Notes: generated by a model from the sequence alone, not told the origin. A stretch of DNA of 64,000 nt from Yinghuangia soli (GCF_021502675.1 NZ_JAKFHA010000037.1:1-64000); one strand, 5' to 3'; positions 33,444-42,686 are shown, counted from the stretch's first letter. Numbers and translations: made by a program.

Positions 33444-36304
33444 TGGCCGACACGGAATCCGTCACCACCGACGGCGAGCCCGCGACCGGCGAGCCCGCCG
33501 CCGACCCCGCGCACCTCCGGCCGGCCGGCCGACCCACCGACCAGGAGGCGGAGGCCCCGATGCCCAGCTCCGCAGCGAACGGCAACGACCACGCAGTGCC
33601 CGCGCAGGGCGTCGTCGACGGCGAGGCAGCCGAGGACCGCGAACCGGCCGGAAACGACGCCACGGCGACGGCCCCGGAGACGCAGGCGATGCGGGGGGCC
33701 GCCGACACGGCTTCCGAAGCACCCGGCGACCTGGAACTCGCCCTTGTCGGCGCAGGCCACGCAGAAGTGGAGACGGGGACGTCGGGAGCGACTGACTCGG
33801 CCACCCGGTCCGAGACCGCAGACAACCCGGAGACCGCCGAAACGCCCGCGGATCAGCCCGCGTCCTCGCGCCCCGTCGCGGGAAGCGACGGTGCCGCGGC
33901 GCAGGCGCAGCCGATCAGGGATGCGGGGGCAGTCGGCGTGGTCGGCGAGGACTCTGCGCAGGCCGGCGGCGGGCGGGGGAGCGGACCCGAACTCGGGCGG
34001 AGCGCCGGGCAGTCCGCAACCCCCGAGGCTTCCCTCGGAGCCCTGGTCGCCGCAGCCGCCGCCACGGCTGCGGGTAGCGACGCATTCGCACACAGCGCTT
34101 CCGCCGCGGAGGTTGTCGTCGGCCGCCCCACCGATGCCGCGCCGCCTGCCGACGACGAGGACGCAGTGCGCACCGACGGGATGGCAACGTCGGGTGACGA
34201 CACCGACGCGCCCGAACGCGGCACTTCCGCAGCAGGCGCCGCCACTTCAGGACTTGCTTCCACTGGTCTTGTTGCGGACCCGTCGGCCCCGACGCCGGAC
34301 GGCGGCGTTTCCGCGGAGCGCACCGAGCCTGTCGCCGACGCCGCTGCGGCCACGCCGCTTGGCGACGACGAAGGCGCAGCCCACACGGTCGATACCGCAT
34401 CGCCGGGCGACCACACCGACGAGCCCGCGTCCCCCGCAGCAGGGGCCCCCGGCGCTGAGGGGGTCGGCAGCGATTCCGCCGACACCGTGCCCGTACCCGT
34501 CACGGCGACCAAGGAGTTGCGCGCGGTCGGCGCCGATGGCGTCCCCACGGAAGACAGCGCGCCCGACGCCTCCGCCGCCACGCCACCCGCGGCTGAGTGC
34601 GGCGAGGCGTCTGCGCGCGGCGGTTCTGCGGCGGGCGCCCCCGCCGCCCAGGCGATCGGCGATCACGTTGCCGCCACGTCCGTGACTGCTTCCACCGATC
34701 CTGCCGCGGACCCGTCCGCTCCAACGCCGGACGGCGCCTCCGCGGAACCTGTTGCGGCCACCAAGGAACTCCAGGCGGTCGGCGCCCAAGGCGTCCCCTC
34801 GGACCGGCGCGGGCTCCCCCGCGTGGTGCTCACGGCCCGCGCGCCGCTCGCCAAAGACTCCGCCGAGATCGTCCAAGCCCGTGCTCTCGCGCAGGCCGGC
34901 CATTACGTCATGCTCGCCACGCCCGCCGAGACCGCCGAAGTGGCCACCTCTGTCTCGGTGGAGCGCGACGGCGTGCTGCGCGTGCTCGGGGTGCCGGTCG
35001 ACGCCGACGCGGCTGCCGAGATCTCCGTGGCCCGTTCCGAAGTCGCCGCGCTGGCCGGGCCCGGCCTCCTCACCGGGCTGCGCCGCAAGCTCGCGCGGCG
35101 GCGGTTGGCCGCGGTGCGCAAGGACGTCTGGGACGGCGCCGCCGCCGACCCCTCATGGCCGGACCGCTGCGACGCGGCCTACCGGCCCTACATCGACGCG
35201 TTCGCCCCCGCTGCACAGGCCCCCGTCGGCCAAGCCGGCAGCGTCGAGGCGACGGCTGCCGCGCCCGGCGGCATCGCCCTCGGCATCGGCCCCACCAACA
35301 TGGCGGGCCAGGCCCACGAGTGGGCGCGCGCGGCGCAGGCCAATCTCGACGGCGTGCGCGCCGAGACCTATGCCCTCAGTTCGGGGAACACCTTCGGCTT
35401 CGCGTCGGACCGCAGCATCTCGACCGACGATTGGCTGTCCCGCGCCTGGCAGTTGCGGCAGCTGGCGTACGTCCTGGACAACTTCACCCACGTGCTCGCC
35501 GAGAACGCGATGCCGCCGTTCGGCCGCCTCAACGGGCCGTGGGCCAACTTCGACCTCGCCGAACTGCAGGCCGCCGGCGTGGCCGTCGCCATGGCGTTCC
35601 ACGGTTCGGAGATCCGCAACCCGGCCGCGCACCGCGAGCGGGTGCGGTTCTCGCCGTTCGACCCGGACCACGAGCTCACCCGGGCGCTGCAGAGCAAGGT
35701 GGACCGGCTCGGCCCGGTGGTGCGGGCCATGGACGTCCCGAAGTTCGTCTCCACCCCCGACCTGCTCGCCGACGTCCCGGACGCGGTGTGGCTGCCGGTG
35801 GTGGTCGACCCCGGCTTGTGGGCCGCCGAGCGCGCGCCGCTGGAGCGGGACCGGCCGGTCGTGGTGCACGCGCCGTCCAGCCCGTTCACGAAGGGCACCG
35901 CGCTGATCGAACCGGTCGTGGAGGAGTTGCACGACGCCGGGCTCATCGAGTACCGCCGCATCAAGGGCGTCGGGCACGCCGAGATGCCCGCGCTGCTGGC
36001 CGACGCGGACATCGTGCTCGACCAGTTCGTGTTCGGCGCGTACGGCGTCATGTCGGCGCAGGCCATGGCGGCCGGCCGGGTGACCGTCGCCTACATCGAC
36101 GACGCAGTGGCCGCCCACCTGCCGGACGACCTGCCGATCGTCAACGCCGACCCGGAGACCCTGCACGACGAACTGCTGCGCATCCTCGACGAGCGCGACC
36201 AGGCCGCCGCGACCGCAGCCCGCGGTCCCGCGTACGTCCGCGCCAACCACGACGGCACCCGCAGCGCCCGGGTGCTGGCCGGGTTCCTCGGCGTCGCGCC
36301 GTGA
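33443..36304 (+). CDS. Glycosyltransferase with about 455-residue disordered acidic N-terminus (953 aa)
   Basis: Residues 1-455 are rich in Ala, Asp, Glu, Thr, Ser, Pro and Gly with almost no aromatic residues. They contain internal repeats (DPSAPTPDG twice, ATKEL-x-AVGA twice), so they are probably unstructured. Residues about 456-600 look like a degenerate GT-B N-terminal domain (LPRVVLTARAPLAKDSAEIVQA). Residues about 610-953 are an IGPxNMAGQ-group transferase (LGIGPTNMAGQAHEWAR, MAFHGSEIRN, FVSTPDLLADV, VHAPSSPFTKGTALIE, LLADADIVLDQFVFGAYG). The tail is not a signal peptide. It might tether or cluster the polymerising enzymes. The ATG overlaps the upstream stop, and the gene's own stop overlaps the next GTG. 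Confidence 0.87.
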   Translation: MADTESVTTDGEPATGEPAADPAHLRPAGRPTDQEAEAPMPSSAANGNDHAVPAQGVVDGEAAEDREPAGNDATATAPETQAMRGAADTASEAPGDLELALVGAGHAEVETGTSGATDSATRSETADNPETAETPADQPASSRPVAGSDGAAAQAQPIRDAGAVGVVGEDSAQAGGGRGSGPELGRSAGQSATPEASLGALVAAAAATAAGSDAFAHSASAAEVVVGRPTDAAPPADDEDAVRTDGMATSGDDTDAPERGTSAAGAATSGLASTGLVADPSAPTPDGGVSAERTEPVADAAAATPLGDDEGAAHTVDTASPGDHTDEPASPAAGAPGAEGVGSDSADTVPVPVTATKELRAVGADGVPTEDSAPDASAATPPAAECGEASARGGSAAGAPAAQAIGDHVAATSVTASTDPAADPSAPTPDGASAEPVAATKELQAVGAQGVPSDRRGLPRVVLTARAPLAKDSAEIVQARALAQAGHYVMLATPAETAEVATSVSVERDGVLRVLGVPVDADAAAEISVARSEVAALAGPGLLTGLRRKLARRRLAAVRKDVWDGAAADPSWPDRCDAAYRPYIDAFAPAAQAPVGQAGSVEATAAAPGGIALGIGPTNMAGQAHEWARAAQANLDGVRAETYALSSGNTFGFASDRSISTDDWLSRAWQLRQLAYVLDNFTHVLAENAMPPFGRLNGPWANFDLAELQAAGVAVAMAFHGSEIRNPAAHRERVRFSPFDPDHELTRALQSKVDRLGPVVRAMDVPKFVSTPDLLADVPDAVWLPVVVDPGLWAAERAPLERDRPVVVHAPSSPFTKGTALIEPVVEELHDAGLIEYRRIKGVGHAEMPALLADADIVLDQFVFGAYGVMSAQAMAAGRVTVAYIDDAVAAHLPDDLPIVNADPETLHDELLRILDERDQAAATAARGPAYVRANHDGTRSARVLAGFLGVAP

Positions 36305-37773
36305 CGCGCCCGCGCGTGGCGATGCTGGTCGCCAACGACATCACGCGGGACTCGCGCGTGCAGAAAGTCGCCTACTCGGCCGCCGAAGCCGGCTTCGAGG
36401 TGCTGCTCCTCGGCTACGACGCGAACGCCCCCGCACGACCCCGCAAGGCCACCCGGATCGGCGCCGCGCAGGTGATGCGGACCGGGCTGTCGAACCGCTT
36501 CAAGCTCAAGTCCGAGCAGTACGTGCACTCCGCGGCGCCCGTGGACCGGGCGCGCGCGGGCGTCTTACGCGCCGCCAGTTTCGCCGCGCGGGTGGACTAC
36601 AAGGTCCGCCGCCGCCTCATGAAGAGCGTCAAGGAGCCCGGCACGGGCGGCCCCGGCGTCAAGAGCAAGGCCAAAGAGACGCTGTGGAAGGTCTACATCC
36701 GCGACGGCGACTGGCGGCGCACCGCACGGCACCTGCTGCTCCTCGAAGACGCGTGGAGCGCGGTCGTCGAGGACTTCCGGCCGGACGTCGTCCACGCGCA
36801 CGACATGCACACGCCGGGGATCGGGGTGCGCATCGCGGACCGGATCGCGCGCTCCGGCGGCCGGCGCCCGAAGGTGGTCTACGACGCGCACGAGTACGTC
36901 GCGGGCGTGCACATGCCGACCCAGCGCAAGCTGGCGTACACCGGCCTGGAACGGGAGTTCGTGCGCCGCGCCGATGCGGTCGTCACGGTGTCGCCGACGC
37001 TGGCCGGCATGCTGGCGGAGCGGTACGCGCTGCGCACCCGGCCCACGGTGGTCGCGAACGCGCCGATGGTGGGCCCCGCGGCCGCCGGCCCCGAGGCCAA
37101 GCCCGTCGGGGTGCGCGAAGCCCTCGGACTGGCCGCCGGCGTACCGCTCCTGGTGTACAGCGGCGCCATCTCGCCGGCCCGCGGCGTGGACGTGATGATC
37201 GAGGCCATGCCGCTGCTCGGCGAGGCCCATGTGGTGATCGTGTGCGGCGACGCGGAGGACTCGTACGTGCGTTCACTCGTCGCACGTGCGGGTGAACTTG
37301 GAGCAGGCGCGCGGATCCACACCGCGCCCTATGTGGCGCCGCATCAGGTGCCTGCCTACCTCGCCTCGGCGACCGTCGGGGTGATCCCGATCCTGCACAC
37401 CGTGAACCACGAGATCGCCTTGATCACCAAGTACTACGAGTACATGCACGCCCGCCTGCCGATCGTGGTCTCGGACGTGCGGGCGATGGCCGAGCAGACC
37501 GCCGAGCTCGGCTGCGGCGAGGTGTTCGCGGTGCGCAGCACCGGCGAACTGGCCGACCGGGCCTTGCGGAAGCGCGATGCCGAGGCGTTCGCGGAGGCGG
37601 CCGGGAAGGTCCTCGCGGACCCCGCGCGCTACGCCGCGGCGTACACCGAAGAGCTGCTGGCGGAGAACTCCTGGGAGGGCCAGGCCCGCATTCTCGTGGA
37701 CCTGTACGCCCGCCTCGCGGGCCGCCGGCCGGAGCCTTTGGAGGGCTCGCGCCCGTTCGCCGAGACGGGGTGA
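36301..37773 (+). CDS. Family 4-type glycosyltransferase, DSRVQK group, with TTA codon (490 aa)
   Basis: A GT-B enzyme related to the proteins encoded at 28471 and 29991. The N-terminal domain has MLVANDITRDSRVQKVAYSA, VVHAHDMHTPGIG and YDAHEYVAG. The C-terminal domain has VYSGAISPARGVDVMIEAM and ITKYYEYMHARLPIVVSDV. An extra short helix (TGELADRALRKRDAEAF) lies near 415-430. Codon 89 (36565-36567) is TTA. The GTG start overlaps the previous stop (GTGA), showing translational coupling. The 143-bp gap after it separates the glycosyltransferase run from the exporter genes. Its sugar donor cannot be read from sequence. Confidence 0.9.
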   Translation: MTRPRVAMLVANDITRDSRVQKVAYSAAEAGFEVLLLGYDANAPARPRKATRIGAAQVMRTGLSNRFKLKSEQYVHSAAPVDRARAGVLRAASFAARVDYKVRRRLMKSVKEPGTGGPGVKSKAKETLWKVYIRDGDWRRTARHLLLLEDAWSAVVEDFRPDVVHAHDMHTPGIGVRIADRIARSGGRRPKVVYDAHEYVAGVHMPTQRKLAYTGLEREFVRRADAVVTVSPTLAGMLAERYALRTRPTVVANAPMVGPAAAGPEAKPVGVREALGLAAGVPLLVYSGAISPARGVDVMIEAMPLLGEAHVVIVCGDAEDSYVRSLVARAGELGAGARIHTAPYVAPHQVPAYLASATVGVIPILHTVNHEIALITKYYEYMHARLPIVVSDVRAMAEQTAELGCGEVFAVRSTGELADRALRKRDAEAFAEAAGKVLADPARYAAAYTEELLAENSWEGQARILVDLYARLAGRRPEPLEGSRPFAETG

Positions 37774-37916
37774 ACCGCACGCGCCGACCGGGTGGTGCGG
37801 ATCGGCGGCGAACCGGGTGAACCGGTTTCGCCGGTATCGTCGTTATCCACCCGTACGGAGCGTTTCGTGGTTGTCAGTTCCGAGGGGTGAGCCCCGCAAC
37901 CGAGGAGAAGCCGGTA

Positions 37917-38822
37917 GTGGCGGTCATGGATGCCGAGGCGCAGGTGGCGAACAAGGGCGGTGCGGCCGACAGCGTGCCCGTGCACGTGTACGAGCCGTAC
38001 GCCGCGCACCTGCCTCCGCTGAAGACGTACCTGCGCGACCTGTGGCAGCGCCGCAGGTTCGCGTACCGCATGGCGCACGCGACCCTGAAAGGGCGCAACT
38101 ACGAGACGGTGTTCGGGCAGTTATGGCTGGTGATCAACCCGCTGCTGCTGGCCGCCGTCTACTTCATGCTGGTGACCGTGCTCTCGGGTTCGCCCGAGGA
38201 CGGCGCCATGAAGGGCTTCACCGTCATCTTGTCGGGGCTCTTCTCCTACTACTACACCCGCAACATCATCCAGCTGTCGTCCACCTGCATCACCGGCGGC
38301 GGCAAGATGATCATGAACATGGCCTTCCCCAAGGCCCTGTTGCCGCTGTCCGCGCTGTTTTCCTCGTTCATGATGTACTGGCCCACTTTGGTGGTCTACG
38401 CGGTCGCGCACTTCGCCGCGGGCCGGGCGGTCGGCCTCGCGTTCGCGTGGCTGGTCCCGATCTTCGTGGTGCAGACCGTCTTCAGCTTCGGCTGCGGCCT
38501 CTTCTTCGCCGCCATGGCGGTGTACTTCCGCGACACCGCGAGCCTGCTGCCGTACGCGCTGCGCATCTGGATCTACCTGTCCCCGGTGCTGTTCACCGTC
38601 TCGCAGGCCAAGCAGAAGCTGGCCGGCAACGAGTGGCTGCTGTGGATCTTCAAGGCCAACCCGCTGTACCCGATCATCGGGTCCTGGAACCAGGTGATCC
38701 TGGAGAACCGGGCGCCCGACGGAATGCTCATGCTGTACGGCTCCGCGTGGGCGGTCGTGGCACTGCTCGGCGGAGCCTGGTTCTTCCTGTCCCGGGAGCG
38801 TGAATTTGCCTACCGCATCTGA
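37917..38822 (+). CDS. ABC-2 type polysaccharide exporter permease, Wzm/TagG-like, with TTA codon (301 aa)
   Basis: Membrane subunit of a glycan exporter. After a cytoplasmic amphipathic N-terminus (YLRDLWQRRRFAYRMAHATLKG), six hydrophobic segments follow. Typical motifs are FGQLWLVINPLLLAAVYFM, GLFSYYYTRNIIQLSS, AFPKALLPLSALF and WIYLSPVLFTV. Such permeases pass polyprenyl-linked teichoic-acid or O-antigen-like chains across the membrane. GTG 37917 was preferred because GGAG lies 9 bp upstream; a GTG at 37887 is in frame but has poor spacing. The Leu codon at 38121-38123 is TTA. The next gene, the ATPase subunit, starts 23 bp before this gene ends. Confidence 0.9.
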   Translation: MAVMDAEAQVANKGGAADSVPVHVYEPYAAHLPPLKTYLRDLWQRRRFAYRMAHATLKGRNYETVFGQLWLVINPLLLAAVYFMLVTVLSGSPEDGAMKGFTVILSGLFSYYYTRNIIQLSSTCITGGGKMIMNMAFPKALLPLSALFSSFMMYWPTLVVYAVAHFAAGRAVGLAFAWLVPIFVVQTVFSFGCGLFFAAMAVYFRDTASLLPYALRIWIYLSPVLFTVSQAKQKLAGNEWLLWIFKANPLYPIIGSWNQVILENRAPDGMLMLYGSAWAVVALLGGAWFFLSREREFAYRI

Positions 38823-39645
38823 CCCCGAGGTCCGGGCCCCCGCTGCGGAAGGCCCGCCGCGCCCCGACCCGCGCGACCAGCCGCTCGCGGTGCGCGTCGA
38901 CAATCTGTCCATCACCTACCGCACTTCGGTGGAGAAGGTCCCCACGCTGAAGAGCGCGATCAAGCGGGCCGGCCGGCGCGAGCGCACGATCCGCGAGATC
39001 GAGGCGGTCCGCGACGTGTCGTGGAGCATCAACCACGGCACGGTGCTCGGCGTGGTCGGCGCGAACGGCGCCGGCAAGTCGACCATGCTGCGCGCCATCG
39101 CGGGCATCCTGCCGCCCACCCGCGGCCGCATCGAGGTGCACGGCCGGGTCAGCACGCTGCTGGCCCTCGGCGTCGGCTTCAACAGCCAGCTGACCGGCCG
39201 CGAGAACGTCATCCTCGGCGGCCTCGCGCAGGGCAAGACCGAAGCCGAGGTGCAGGCCAAGTACGAGGAGATCGCCGACTTCGCGGAGCTCGGCGAGTTC
39301 ATGGACATGCCCATGAAGTCGTACTCCTCGGGCATGTACCAGCGCCTGGCCTTCTCGGTCGGCGTGCACATGGACCCGGACATCCTGCTGGTCGACGAGG
39401 CGCTGTCGGCCGGCGACGCGCGCTTCAAGCGCAAGGCCGCCGCCAAGATGGACGAACTGTGCCGCGCGGCCCGCACGATCATCCTGGTCAGCCACGGCAT
39501 GGCATCGGTCCGCGAGATGGCCAACCACTGCCTGTGGCTGCACAAGGGCAAGCTGATGGACCAGGGCGACCCGGAGGCGATCATCGGGGAGTACATGCGC
39601 TTCCTGGAGGTCGGCGAAGAAGCCTTCGCCATGGAAGACGTCTGA
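38800..39645 (+). CDS. ABC exporter ATPase, Wzt/TagH-like (281 aa)
   Basis: Nucleotide-binding subunit for the permease encoded just upstream. Walker A is GANGAGKST at 87-95. The signature YSSGMYQRLAF is followed directly by Walker B (ILLVDEALSAGD), the Wzt/TagH arrangement, and the switch His is in ILVSHGMASV. The protein stops soon after the ATPase fold, so it lacks the C-terminal carbohydrate-binding domain that some Wzt proteins use to recognise chain ends. The GTG start has GGGAG 4 bp upstream and overlaps the permease gene. It powers export of the finished glycan to the outer face, where LCP ligases act. Confidence 0.95.
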   Translation: MNLPTASDPEVRAPAAEGPPRPDPRDQPLAVRVDNLSITYRTSVEKVPTLKSAIKRAGRRERTIREIEAVRDVSWSINHGTVLGVVGANGAGKSTMLRAIAGILPPTRGRIEVHGRVSTLLALGVGFNSQLTGRENVILGGLAQGKTEAEVQAKYEEIADFAELGEFMDMPMKSYSSGMYQRLAFSVGVHMDPDILLVDEALSAGDARFKRKAAAKMDELCRAARTIILVSHGMASVREMANHCLWLHKGKLMDQGDPEAIIGEYMRFLEVGEEAFAMEDV

Positions 39646-39655
39646 CCGAACTGCC

Positions 39656-40873
39656 ATGACCATGACGCACGACAGCGGCACCGGAGGTACCGGCGACAAC
39701 CGGAAGGACGGCGTCCGCTCCGGCCTGCCGCGCACGGCACCCGCCCTGCCCGAAGCCCCCGTCCCCGCAGCGCCGCACGGCGTCGACGTCAGCATCATCA
39801 GCTCCGGGCACGACGTCGCCGACGCCCGCCTGCACCGCACCTCCGCGGCGCTGCTGCGGGCCGGGCTCACCGTCGAGGTCATCGGCCTCGGCGACCCGGC
39901 CGGCGGCCCGCCCGGCACGCTGGTCCGCTCGCTCGGGCTGCGCGGCGGCGCCGCGGCCCGGGCCCGGCGCGACCTCACCGTGCCGTTCCGGGCCCGCGGG
40001 CGCGTCCTGATGACCCTCGACCCCGACCTGGTGCCGGCCGCCGCCGCGGCCCGGCTGCTGCGCCGCAGACGCCTGGCGGTCGACGTGCACGAGGACTACC
40101 GGGCGCTGCTGCGCGACCGGGCGTGGGGCGCCTCCTGGAAAGGGCAGGGCGGGCGCCTGCTGGTCCGGATGTGCACCGCGGTCACCCGGCGTGCCGACCT
40201 CACCGTCGTCGCCGACGACCACGTGCCGCCGCTGGCCGCCCGTCGCCGCATGGTGGTCAAGAACCTGCCCGACACCGGCTACCTGCCGAAGGACACCGCA
40301 CCCGGCCCGGTGCCCCGTGCCGTCTATATCGGCGACGTGCGCAGATCGCGCGGCCTGGAGGCCATGCTGGCGGCCATCGAGGCCGCGCCGCCCTGGGAGT
40401 TGGACGTGGTCGGCCCGGTGGCCGCGGCCGACCAGGAGTGGCTGGCCCGCTGGCAGGCCGAGTCGCCCGCGGCCGCCCGCGTACGGCTGCACGGCCGCCT
40501 CGCCCCCGAGGCGGCCTGGCGGTTCGCCGCGGGCGCCTGGGCCGGATTCGCGCTGCTGGACGACACCCCGGCGTTTCGAGAGGCGGTGCCCACCAAACTC
40601 TACGAGTACCTGGCCTGCGGCCTGGCAGTTGTCGCCACGCCCCTGCCGCGAATGGCTAGGATCGTCCAGGAGTCAGGGGCGGGCCGGGTCGTCCGCGACG
40701 CCGAGGACGCGGGGCGGACCCTGCGCGCCTGGACCGACCACCCCGAGCAGCCAAGGGCGTTGCGCACCGCCGCTCTCGAGTGGACGGACCGCAATCTGGC
40801 GGGGGTCGCACCCTCCGACGAACTCGCCCGCATCATCAGTGATCTTGTCCGTGCCGCCGAGCGCAGACCCTGA
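39656..40873 (+). CDS. Family 4-type glycosyltransferase (405 aa)
   Basis: A GT-B transferase with a Gly/Pro-rich N-terminal extension (about 1-40). The N-terminal fold starts VDVSIISSGHDVADARLHRT, has VDVHEDYRALL and ends in MVVKNLPDTGYL. The donor half has AVYIGDVRRSRGLEAMLAA and VPTKLYEYLACGLAVVATPL, with the Glu that contacts the donor. It starts 10 bp after the ABC ATPase gene, without a strong ribosome site; a second ATG two codons later is an alternative. The next gene begins 19 bp downstream. It probably adds the last or a branching sugar in the exported polymer, but this is inferred from position only. Confidence 0.88.
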   Translation: MTMTHDSGTGGTGDNRKDGVRSGLPRTAPALPEAPVPAAPHGVDVSIISSGHDVADARLHRTSAALLRAGLTVEVIGLGDPAGGPPGTLVRSLGLRGGAAARARRDLTVPFRARGRVLMTLDPDLVPAAAAARLLRRRRLAVDVHEDYRALLRDRAWGASWKGQGGRLLVRMCTAVTRRADLTVVADDHVPPLAARRRMVVKNLPDTGYLPKDTAPGPVPRAVYIGDVRRSRGLEAMLAAIEAAPPWELDVVGPVAAADQEWLARWQAESPAAARVRLHGRLAPEAAWRFAAGAWAGFALLDDTPAFREAVPTKLYEYLACGLAVVATPLPRMARIVQESGAGRVVRDAEDAGRTLRAWTDHPEQPRALRTAALEWTDRNLAGVAPSDELARIISDLVRAAERRP

Positions 40874-40892
40874 CGAGACCGAGGAGCGCTGC

Positions 40893-41540
40893 GTGGAGTT
40901 CACGGGCGACGTTGACCCGTCCGGTGCCCGCATCATGCCGAGCGCCGATGTGGACCGTACCGCCGAGATCGGTTCCGGGAGCACGGTGTGGCACCTCGCG
41001 CAGGTCCGCGAAGGAGCGGTCCTCGGCACCGGCTGCATCATCGGCCGCGGCGCGTACGTCGGGCCCGACGTACGCCTGGGCGACAACGTCAAACTGCAGA
41101 ACTACGCGCTGGTCTACGAGCCCGCCCGGCTGGAGGACGGGGTCTTCATCGGCCCGGCCGCGGTGCTCACGAACGACATGTACCCGCGCTCGGTCGACCC
41201 GGGCGGCACGCTCAAGCGCGGCGGGGACTGGGAGGCGCAGGGCGTCCTGGTGCGCGAGGGCGCCGCGGTGGGCGCGCGCGCGGTCATCGTGGCCGGTGTG
41301 ACGGTCGGCCGGTGGTCGCTGATCGCCGCCGGTGCGGTTGTCACCCGTGACGTACCGGACTTCGCACTCGTTGCGGGTGTACCGGCACGGCGCGTGAAGT
41401 GGGTGGGCCGGGCGGGTGTGCCTCTTGTCGAGGACCCGGCCCAACGGTCCGTCGCGACGGGGAGTCGCCGGTGGGTGTGCCCGGATACCGGGGCGCGCTA
41501 TATCGAGACCGACGAGACCCTCGCGGAGGTAGTCCCCTGA
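40893..41540 (+). CDS. Left-handed beta-helix N-acetyltransferase, WbpD/WlbB-like (215 aa)
   Basis: Acetyl-CoA-dependent transferase expected to acetylate the 3-amino group of UDP-GlcNAc(3NH2)A. Hexapeptide repeats run from about 15 to 165 (IGSGSTVWHLAQV, IIGRGAYVGPDVRLG). The WbpD hallmark N-V-K-L-Q-N is followed by LEDGVFIGPAAVLTND and a C-terminal VTRDVPDFALVAGVPAR cap. A short C-terminal extension with WVCPDTGARY is extra. The GTG start has GGAG 6 bp upstream. Its stop overlaps the ATG of the aminotransferase gene (TGATG). With the next genes it makes up a diacetamido-uronic acid pathway. Confidence 0.9.
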   Translation: MEFTGDVDPSGARIMPSADVDRTAEIGSGSTVWHLAQVREGAVLGTGCIIGRGAYVGPDVRLGDNVKLQNYALVYEPARLEDGVFIGPAAVLTNDMYPRSVDPGGTLKRGGDWEAQGVLVREGAAVGARAVIVAGVTVGRWSLIAAGAVVTRDVPDFALVAGVPARRVKWVGRAGVPLVEDPAQRSVATGSRRWVCPDTGARYIETDETLAEVVP

Positions 41541-42622
41541 TGAGCATTCCCGCCGCAGCGCCGTTATTCGGCGCCGAGGAGCGCGAAGCCGTCGACCGCG
41601 TGCTGCGCAGCGGCATGGTCGCCCAGGGCCCCGAAGTGGCGGCCTTCGAGGAGGAGTTCTCGGCGATCGTCGCGGGCCGCACGGCAGTCGCGGTCAACTC
41701 CGGCACCTCGGGCCTGCACCTGGCCCTCCTGGCGATGGGCGTCGGACCCGGCGACGAGGTCATCGTCCCGTCCTTCAGCTTCGCGGCCACCGCCAACGTG
41801 GTGGCCCTGGCCGGCGCCACCCCGGTGTTCGTCGACATCGAGCCCGGCCACTACTGCCTGGACCCGGCCGCCGTCGAGGCGGCGGTCACGCCGCGCACCG
41901 CGGCGATCATGCCGGTGCACCTGTACGGCCACCCCGCCGACATGGCCGCCATCGGCGCCATCGCGCAGCGGCACGGCATTGCGGTGATCGAGGACGCCTG
42001 CCAGGCGCACGCCGCCGCGCTGGACGGCACCCCCGTCGGCGCGTTCGGCAAGACCGCGGTGTTCAGCCTCTACCCGACGAAGAACATGACGTCCGGCGAA
42101 GGCGGCATGGTCGTCACCGACGACCCGCAGATCGCCCGCACGCTGCGCCTGCTGCGCAACCAGGGCATGGAGAAGCGCTACGAGAACGAACTCGTCGGCT
42201 TCAACGTGCGCATGACCGACCTGCACGCCGCCATCGGCCGGGTCCAGCTGCGCAAGCTGGCCGGCTGGACCGAGCAGCGCCGCGCCAACGCCGCGTTCCT
42301 GGACGCCGGCCTGGCCGGATCCGCGGTCGGCACCCCGTCCGTGGCGCCCGGCGCCCGGCACGTCTACCACCAGTACACCGTCCGGGTGGAGCCGGACGCG
42401 GTGCCCGGCGGCCGTGACGGCCTCGCCGAGCGGCTGGCCGCGCGCGGCGTCGGCAGCGGCGTGTACTACCCGATCCCGATCCACCGGCTGCCGTCCTTCG
42501 GGCTGGCCCTGGACCTGCCGGAGACCGAGCGGGCGGCCCGCGAGGTGCTCTCGCTCCCGGTCCACCCGTCGCTGTCGGACGCGGACCTGAAGAGCATCGT
42601 CGAGGCGGTGGTGGCGAAGTGA
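41540..42622 (+). CDS. DegT/DnrJ/StrS-family sugar aminotransferase, WbpE-like, with TTA codon (360 aa)
   Basis: A PLP-dependent enzyme that would transfer an amino group to the 3-keto sugar made by the dehydrogenase encoded next. The fold is shown by NSGTSGLHLALLA (cofactor phosphate loop), PSFSFAATANVV, EDACQAHAA (Asp that pairs with PLP) and FSLYPTKNMTSGEGG, whose Lys forms the Schiff base. Length is normal. The ATG overlaps the preceding stop. Codon 9 (41564-41566) is TTA, very early in the gene, so the bldA tRNA would control it strongly. A 64-bp spacer with a small ATTCG/CGAAT hairpin separates it from the next gene. Confidence 0.92.
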   Translation: MSIPAAAPLFGAEEREAVDRVLRSGMVAQGPEVAAFEEEFSAIVAGRTAVAVNSGTSGLHLALLAMGVGPGDEVIVPSFSFAATANVVALAGATPVFVDIEPGHYCLDPAAVEAAVTPRTAAIMPVHLYGHPADMAAIGAIAQRHGIAVIEDACQAHAAALDGTPVGAFGKTAVFSLYPTKNMTSGEGGMVVTDDPQIARTLRLLRNQGMEKRYENELVGFNVRMTDLHAAIGRVQLRKLAGWTEQRRANAAFLDAGLAGSAVGTPSVAPGARHVYHQYTVRVEPDAVPGGRDGLAERLAARGVGSGVYYPIPIHRLPSFGLALDLPETERAAREVLSLPVHPSLSDADLKSIVEAVVAK

Positions 42623-42686
42623 GCGAGCGAACCAAGAAGAGGATTCGTTTCGCGAATGCGGCCGCCGAGCGCAGCGAGGTGGCGGC

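Noticed and set aside
30581-36304. A 1907-codon plus-strand frame through two glycosyltransferase genes
   Set aside because: Only its last half is real (the gene at 33443). The rest overlaps the motif-rich frame of the upstream gene.
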